NCBI RefSeq assembly: GCF_001559595.1
Contig: NZ_LNTY01000029.1
Span: 62,001-126,000 of the forward strand
From: Enterovibrio coralii
GTDB lineage: Bacteria; Pseudomonadota; Gammaproteobacteria; Enterobacterales; Vibrionaceae
DNA: 64,000 nucleotides
Direction of reading: 5' to 3'
The notes beneath the pieces were generated by a model. The model was not told the DNA's origin and made no database searches. It saw only the letters and a program-made list of their open reading frames with translations. This document shows, piece after piece, positions 58,707 to 64,000 of this stretch. How positions within the stretch are numbered: the first letter of the stretch is position 1; the number at the start of each line of letters is the position of its first letter. The position numbers and the translations under genes are program-made.

Positions 58707-59700
58707 GCTTTTTGACTTCCATATTGAGCGGGAAATGGCACGCGAACTTGTGGTTCTTAATCTTTTTCGTACGAGGAACTTCTACGCATTTACGCTGCGC
58801 ATACGGACAACGAGGTCCCAAACGGCAGCCAATTGGCAAGTTCTGAAGTGGCGGGATTGCACCCGGCAACGTTTCAAGTTTGCACTTATGCGGAATGTCT
58901 TTGCTGAAGTCTGGCATCGCCCTTAACAAGGCATTGGTATACGGATGATGCGGCTTTTCAAGGATCTGTTGGCGACTGGCCGACTCCACTGATTGGCCAC
59001 AGTACATAACAGTAATGCGGTCTGCCCATTGGGTAACCGTGGTCAAGTCATGGCTGATCAACAAAATGGTGGTATTCGAAAGCTGGTTGGTTCGACTCAA
59101 CAATCGGAATATCTGCGCTTGGGTAATCGGGTCCAAATCGTTGGTTGGTTCGTCGGCAATCAAAAGGCGAGGGCGGTTAGCAATCGCCATCGCAATCATC
59201 ACTTTCTGACATTCACCGTCGGTCAGTTCATACGGGTAGCTGTTCATCACACGCTTGTGGTCTTTGATACCGACCTTGTGAAGCAGCGCGATAGATTGCT
59301 GTTTACGCCATGACAGACGTTGCCACCAACTGCCACTGAACGAACTGGATGGAATAGCTTCTTCAAGCTGATAGCCAACCTGTTCTGAAGGATCCAAACA
59401 GGTTGAAGGCTCTTGGAAGATCATCGCAATGTCTTTGCCTACCACGTGGCGACGCTCGCGCGCAGGCAGCGAAAGCAAATCGATGTTACCCAAGCGAAGG
59501 CGGTCAGCACTGACGCGCCAATTGTCTTTGGTCACGCCACAGATGGCTTTTGCGACCAAGCTTTTACCTGAGCCAGATTCACCCACGAGACCGCGAATTT
59601 CACCTTCATTGATGGTCAAACTCATACGGTCAACCGCTTTAACAGGCCCTTGAGGCGTATCGATTTCGATGGTCAGGTGTCGAATGTCTAATAACGGCAT
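58690..59700 (-). CDS. sapD: Peptide/putrescine ABC transporter ATPase SapD
   Basis: 336-residue ABC ATPase of the DppD/OppD class. Walker [14 protein letters not shown]-loop [10 protein letters not shown], signature-like [16 protein letters not shown], Walker [14 protein letters not shown], and the C-terminal oligopeptide-transporter extension with its Cys-rich [12 protein letters not shown] stretch. E. coli SapD also helps TrkH/TrkG potassium uptake as an ATP-binding partner. ATG overlaps the sapC stop (TAATG). Confidence 0.95.
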   Translation of the reverse strand: MPLLDIRHLTIEIDTPQGPVKAVDRMSLTINEGEIRGLVGESGSGKSLVAKAICGVTKDNWRVSADRLRLGNIDLLSLPARERRHVVGKDIAMIFQEPSTCLDPSEQVGYQLEEAIPSSSFSGSWWQRLSWRKQQSIALLHKVGIKDHKRVMNSYPYELTDGECQKVMIAMAIANRPRLLIADEPTNDLDPITQAQIFRLLSRTNQLSNTTILLISHDLTTVTQWADRITVMYCGQSVESASRQQILEKPHHPYTNALLRAMPDFSKDIPHKCKLETLPGAIPPLQNLPIGCRLGPRCPYAQRKCVEVPRTKKIKNHKFACHFPLNMEVKKHDRIA

Positions 59701-60586
59701 TATTCTGTCCCCGCATTAACCGCTTGGCTAATTCCATCGCCAACCAAATTGACCACTAGCACACTTACCATGATGGCAAGTCCCGGCAGTGTCACCGTCC
59801 ATGGGGCTGTAAATACCAACTCAATCGAGTCACCTAGCATGGCTCCCCATTCTGGTGATGGGGCTTGCGCGCCCAATCCCAAGAAGCCAAGAGCTGCGAT
59901 ATCCAAAATCGCGACAGAAATAGCACGCGTTAGCTCGGTGCTGAGTGTGACGAAGATGTTTGGCAGTACAGAGTGATACAGAAGGTAAAAGCTGTTTGCA
60001 CCATCCAAGCGCGCGGCCAGAATGTACTCTTTCTCCATTTCCGCATGCACCGCGGTATACACCGAGCGGATAAAACGCGGGATAAGTGCCAGCCACACTG
60101 CGAGCAAAATGTTCAGTTCGCCGGGTCCTTTAAACGCCACAACGATGATTGCCAGTAGCAAAGACGGGATAGACAACACAGTATCAAGGATGTGGTTCAG
60201 GAAGCTCGATTTGAGACCTGATGTCATACCGGCAAGAATACCGATAAGCACACCAATGATACCCGCAGCCATGGCAACGAGGAGGCATATCCAAACGTCA
60301 GGCGAGAGCCAGCAATAAGGCGTGACAGCATGTCACGAGACAAGTCATCGGTACCAAGGAAGTAATCGACGGTACCCGCGTTGTCCCATGATGGTGGCTG
60401 CAACAAATGGCCCGTTTGGAATTGCGGATCATAAGGTGTCAGCCACGGCGCAAAAATGGTGACCAGCAGGAGAACACACAGTAGCCAAAAACCGGCCACC
60501 GCCAGTGTGTTTTCTCTGAATGCTCGCCAAGCGCGTTCCAACTGGGTAGGAATGCGCTGCTCTAAATAAACGCTATTTGAGGGCAT
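59700..60586 (-). CDS. sapC: Peptide/putrescine ABC transporter permease SapC (frame broken)
   Basis: An inner-membrane permease of the DppC class. The N-terminal part ([20 protein letters not shown] to GSRLTFGYA) is in frame from 60586; one missing base near 60285 (GGATATGCCTCC should have an extra C) cuts it. Restored, the sequence runs [26 protein letters not shown] and on to the end, about 295 residues, normal for SapC. The EAA loop is seen in the stretch around [14 protein letters not shown]. Overlaps sapB by 14 bp and sapD by 1 bp. Confidence 0.92.
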
Positions 60587-61534
60587 ACCATTCCTTCCTT
60601 GCCAGAGGGCTAATCGCTGCGCCTGCTAGATCTGAAAATATATTGGCCAGCAACACAACGCTACCGACGGTCAACACGCCTGCTTGTACAGCGACATAAT
60701 CTTTGAAACTCAGCGCATCTAGCAGCCAAGTGCCGATACCCGGCCAGTTGAAAATGGACTCGGTGATAATGGCGAACGTCATCATGGTAGAAATCTGAAT
60801 ACCGAACTTTGGAATGATCGGTGGCAGCGCGTTTTTCAGGCCGTGTCGCATGACAATCTCTGATTTTGAGAGGCCTTTTGTGGCGGCTGCTTTGATGTAG
60901 TTTTGGCTCATCACATCCGACACAGAGTCACGTAGCAACTTGATGATTTCTGTTGTGGGTGCCACGGCTAACACCAGCGTTGGCATAATGAGGTGGCGGA
61001 TGATGTCTTCCACTGCCTGACTGCGCTGAGGGTGGTTTGACAGCATCACATCGACCAAGGCAAAGCCTGTGGTGTTTGGAATCTCAAACAACAGGTTGTA
61101 GCGACCGGAAACCGGCAGCCAGCTAGGTACAAAGAAAACAGCATGATCATCAAAATGGCCATCCAGAAGATAGGCATTGAGAAGGTCAGCAGGGTGATGG
61201 ATGAAATCACGATATCAGCAGGTGAGCCGCGGCGAATGCCCGCAAGCGTTCCCAGAGGTATTCCCACAATCAGTGCCAACAGGAAGGCAAAAAAGCACAG
61301 CTCCATGGTGGCTGGGAACACTTCTGACAACGCTTGAGTGACTGGAAGTCCGTCTGCAGAGATACCTAAGTCGCCTTGCATTAACTGGCGTAGGTACTGC
61401 AACCAACCTGCCCAGAAGTCCTGCTGGTTGAATACGGAAAACGGGTCGAGCTTAACAATGTTGTAGCCGATGAGCGTCAGTATCAGCAGTGTAATGATGA
61501 AAAGATTGAGCCGGCGAATAGCATAGATCAACAT
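60573..61534 (-). CDS. sapB: Peptide/putrescine ABC transporter permease SapB (frame broken)
   Basis: An inner-membrane permease of the DppB class. The N-terminal part (MLIYAIRRLNLFIITLLILTL to MLFSLYL) is in frame from 61534; a missing base near 61124 breaks it. Adding one gives SWLPVSGRYNLLFEIPNTTG and joins the C-terminal part, about 320 residues in total. The EAA-type loop is in IKAAATKGLSKSEIVMRHGLKNALPP. It starts 3 nt after the sapA stop. Confidence 0.92.
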
Positions 61535-61537
61535 AGA

Positions 61538-63157
61538 TCAATGGCTCCTCGAAACATTTGCAAAAGATTTGTCTCCAAAAGGACTGAGATTAATACCCTG
61601 AAGGCTGGCGTTTCTCGCTTGATAATGTACGCCATGTGCGAGAGGGATAACGGGCATTCGGTCTTTTAATATGGTTTGTGCTTGCAGATATATGTCGCGT
61701 CGTTTTTCCTGAATATCTGTTGCTATTGCCGCATCTAAGTGACGATCGAAATAGCGGTTACACCAATTCGACAAATTCCAGCCTGTGAATTTGGCATTGC
61801 ATGAGAGCAATGGGCGAAGAAAATTGTCAGGGTCGCCATTATCGGCAATCCAGCCAGTAAGTACCATACCTAGATCACTAATCTCGTCACGAAGCAGTTT
61901 ACGATTGATGTCTTCTTGCGCAACGATGTTCACTTGGATGCCAATCATGGCCAAATTGGACTGGATCAACTCTGCTGCTTTGATAGGACTCGGGTTATAA
62001 GCTTTGGGTGTGAGTGGCACGAGAAGGTCCACACTGAAACCGTGTCGATACCCGGCTTTTGCCATCAGGCTCAGCGCAAGTTGAGGGTCAAACGCCATGC
62101 TGAGTTTTTCGTCATACGCCCAGGACATTGGCGGTAACATGCCTGTCGCGGGTGTGCCTGTACCGTGATAAACGGATTTGATTAACGTATCACGGTTGAT
62201 GGCAAGGCTAATGGCCTGACGGACTTCGAGCTCAGAAAGCGCAGGATGGCGCGTATTCAATGCTAAGAAGGCGACGTTCATTCCCGTTTGCGAGGCAAGC
62301 ACAAAGTCAGGGTTTTTTTCGATGACCGAAAGTTGACTGGCAACGGGGGAAGAAAGCACATCACATTCACGGGTGATGAGTTTTGCCAACGTGCCCGTAC
62401 CTCGAATACTGATGTCGTAGGCGACTTGCTCCATCGGCGCAGCACCATTCCAATATCCCCAATGGCGTTTTAGGCGAATGAGCTGGTGTGGCTTGTATTC
62501 ATCCAAGTGGAAAGCCCCTGAGCCAACAGGGTGCGTATCGATGCGCGAAAGTTCCCCGCTTTCAACCAGTGTTTCAGCATACTCGGCAGAATGAATGACA
62601 GCATAGGTGGTTGCCAGCGTTGATAGAAACGATACATCAGGACGTGAGAGGGTAAACTTTACCGAGTAGTCATCAAGGGCTTCGACTTTGGTGACCAGGC
62701 CTGAGAAGTCCATACTGTCGAACCAAGGATATTCGCCGCCAGAGACTTCATGAAAAGGATGCTCTGGGTCGATGAGTCGATTGAAGCTGAACACCACATC
62801 TTCGGCCATCACGCCACGGTGTGGAATAAACCAATCGGTCACTTGAAATTTGGCACTTCGGCGAAGTTTAAAGGTGTATTCCTTGCCGTCTGGGCTGACC
62901 GACCAGCTCTGTGCCAACATGGGAATGGGCTTGTAGGTGTTGGGATCTAGCTGAAGTAGCCGATCGAAGATTTGGCTTGAGAGCGCATCTGCGGTTAATC
63001 CCCCATCTGTCAGCTGGGGATTAAAGGTATTTGGTTGCCCTGGTCCGCAATAAATAAAGCCGCGGTTTCTCGCAGAGTTTTCAGAGAACGGGTCTTCACA
63101 TCCTGCCAGTAGTAACACGGCAACGCTTGCGGTCAGCAAACGACGTAATGCTCTCAT
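61538..63157 (-). CDS. sapA: Peptide/putrescine ABC transporter substrate-binding lipoprotein SapA
   Basis: A 539-residue periplasmic binding protein of the DppA/OppA class. The lipobox LLLAGC is near residue 20, so it is membrane-anchored rather than free. Family stretches include FIYCGPGQPNTFNPQLTDGG, LTADALSSQIFDRLLQLD, AFHLDEYKPHQLIRLKR and TGWIADNGDPDNFL. Sap systems are linked to resistance to antimicrobial peptides in Salmonella and Haemophilus, and to putrescine export in E. coli. I choose the ATG at 63157; an in-frame TTG 36 nt upstream adds a stretch that would spoil the signal peptide. First gene of sapABCDF. Confidence 0.93.
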   Translation of the reverse strand: MRALRRLLTASVAVLLLAGCEDPFSENSARNRGFIYCGPGQPNTFNPQLTDGGLTADALSSQIFDRLLQLDPNTYKPIPMLAQSWSVSPDGKEYTFKLRRSAKFQVTDWFIPHRGVMAEDVVFSFNRLIDPEHPFHEVSGGEYPWFDSMDFSGLVTKVEALDDYSVKFTLSRPDVSFLSTLATTYAVIHSAEYAETLVESGELSRIDTHPVGSGAFHLDEYKPHQLIRLKRHWGYWNGAAPMEQVAYDISIRGTGTLAKLITRECDVLSSPVASQLSVIEKNPDFVLASQTGMNVAFLALNTRHPALSELEVRQAISLAINRDTLIKSVYHGTGTPATGMLPPMSWAYDEKLSMAFDPQLALSLMAKAGYRHGFSVDLLVPLTPKAYNPSPIKAAELIQSNLAMIGIQVNIVAQEDINRKLLRDEISDLGMVLTGWIADNGDPDNFLRPLLSCNAKFTGWNLSNWCNRYFDRHLDAAIATDIQEKRRDIYLQAQTILKDRMPVIPLAHGVHYQARNASLQGINLSPFGDKSFANVSRSH

Positions 63158-63268
63158 AAGCCAATGATTTAGTGTTCGGGTTAAGTGTCTCAATTTACCA
63201 CTGAAGCGACCTTGTCACCAAGTGGTGGCGAAAAGAACAGCTCAAAATACAATGAATTGGGCGTGATT

Positions 63269-64000
63269 CTATACAGTGTCCTGAACATCCTCGCCCACCA
63301 AGTTATATTTTCTGAGCAAGCCCCTTATTTGATGGTAGCTTAAGCCCAGAAGCTCTGCGGCACGTCTTTGATTAAACTTGGCTTGTGTCATGGCTGATTC
63401 AACAATCTCTTTTTCTTGCTGTGTCTGCCATTGGCGAAGATCCATGGGGAAGGTGAAAGCAGGACTTGCCTCGTTCGCTTCTTCTGACGCATTGTCCCAA
63501 GGTGCCTTGAATGGGTCGAGATGAATCTCATCCACGGCACTGTGTTCATCTGCGTGACGATAGATGGCACGTTCAACCACGTTCTTGAGTTCACGCACAT
63601 TACCCGGCCATTTGTAGGAGAGTAGCGTCTTCTGTGCTTCTGGTGAAAAACCACTGAAGTAGCTGTAACCCAACTCACGACACATTTTGAGTGCGTAGTA
63701 TTCGGCAAGCAGAAGAATGTCGCCTTGGCGTTCACGCAGCGGCGGCAAGTGAATCACATCGAAAGCGAGTCGGTCTAGAAGGTCTGCGCGAAACTTGCCG
63801 TCATTGGCAAGTGTTGGTAAATCTTCATTGGTGGCACAAATCAGGCGAACGTCTGAGCTCAATACGTCACTGCCGCCGACACGTTCGTATTCCCCGTATT
63901 CAATAACGCGAAGCAGCTTTTCCTGCACACCCAAAGGCGACGTTGCAAGCTCATCCAGAAACAAGGTTCCGCCCTCAGCACGTTCGAAACGTCCTTTGTG
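63269..64000 (-). CDS. pspF: Phage-shock operon activator PspF, C-terminal part (cut by window edge)
   Basis: A sigma-54-dependent AAA+ activator. About 244 residues are visible: from HKGRFERAEGGTLFLDEL (Walker B region) through SSDVRLICATNEDL, RADLLDRLAFDVIHLPPLRER (sensor and R-finger) to the C-terminal helix-turn-helix (NQRRAAELLGLSYHQIRGLLRKYNL). PspF lacks a receiver domain and is controlled by PspA. Neighbourhood with sapA matches Vibrio gene order. The N-terminus, GAFTGA loop and any divergent pspA are outside the window. Confidence 0.93.
   Translation of the reverse strand, partial: HKGRFERAEGGTLFLDELATSPLGVQEKLLRVIEYGEYERVGGSDVLSSDVRLICATNEDLPTLANDGKFRADLLDRLAFDVIHLPPLRERQGDILLLAEYYALKMCRELGYSYFSGFSPEAQKTLLSYKWPGNVRELKNVVERAIYRHADEHSAVDEIHLDPFKAPWDNASEEANEASPAFTFPMDLRQWQTQQEKEIVESAMTQAKFNQRRAAELLGLSYHQIRGLLRKYNLVGEDVQDTV

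Overview
The window is a stretch of a marine gammaproteobacterial chromosome, most likely Vibrionaceae and closest in style to Grimontia or Enterovibrio. This rests on gene order and protein similarity judged by eye, not on a search. The supporting blocks are metG/apbC/udk/asmA, nrdA-nrdB-yfaE, ubiG next to gyrA, serC followed by aroA-cmk-rpsA-ihfB-lapA-lapB-pyrF, and pspF followed by sapABCDF. A Vibrio-type TATACCCAAG palindrome lies after udk. I see no prophage, transposon, rRNA, tRNA or CRISPR array.

Layout. 1-5 kb: metG (partial), apbC, udk, asmA. 5-11 kb: orphan solute-binding protein, CBS protein, YdjM-like membrane protein, cobO, exported dienelactone hydrolase, small tyrosine phosphatase, CysB-like regulator. 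11-16 kb: a His-rich exported protein and PotE-type antiporter, divergent from an AdiA-type arginine decarboxylase. 15.7-18.1 kb: a DUF3100 membrane protein, a partner membrane protein and an M20 amidohydrolase in one operon. 18.4-22.8 kb: chemoreceptor plus solute-binding protein behind a FliA-type promoter, then a coiled-coil protein. 23-30 kb: cysB, a methyltransferase, a TSUP permease, a DUF3943 protein, tyrP behind a TyrR box, and a CinA-family protein. 30-34 kb: gadB, gadC and glsA, a glutamine/glutamate acid-resistance set. 34-43 kb: ribonucleotide reductase operon with NrdR boxes, a HAD phosphatase, ubiG, a 33-residue membrane miniprotein and gyrA. 43-55 kb: serC, an MBL-fold hydrolase, xanP behind PurR-like boxes, a pentapeptide-repeat/K+-channel protein, then aroA to pyrF. 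55-64 kb: M16 lipoprotein peptidase, sapFDCBA, pspF (partial).

Two themes stand out. First, there are two amino-acid-decarboxylase acid-resistance modules within about 20 kb; one carries a small His-rich periplasmic protein directly after the antiporter. Second, several upstream regions hold clear palindromic sites. Some fit known regulators (TyrR, NrdR, PurR, FliA, a FadR-subfamily GntR protein, S1 autoregulation). Others have no owner I can name: a 19-bp palindrome shared by two distant genes, and a repeated core between adiA and its antiporter.

Data quality. Eleven genes, including essential gyrA and nrdA, are each broken by one or two single-base deletions, 13 in all. Many fall in runs of identical bases, and restoring one base always restores the family protein. 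This looks like sequencing or assembly error rather than gene decay, so I annotate these genes as whole CDSs and give the break point.
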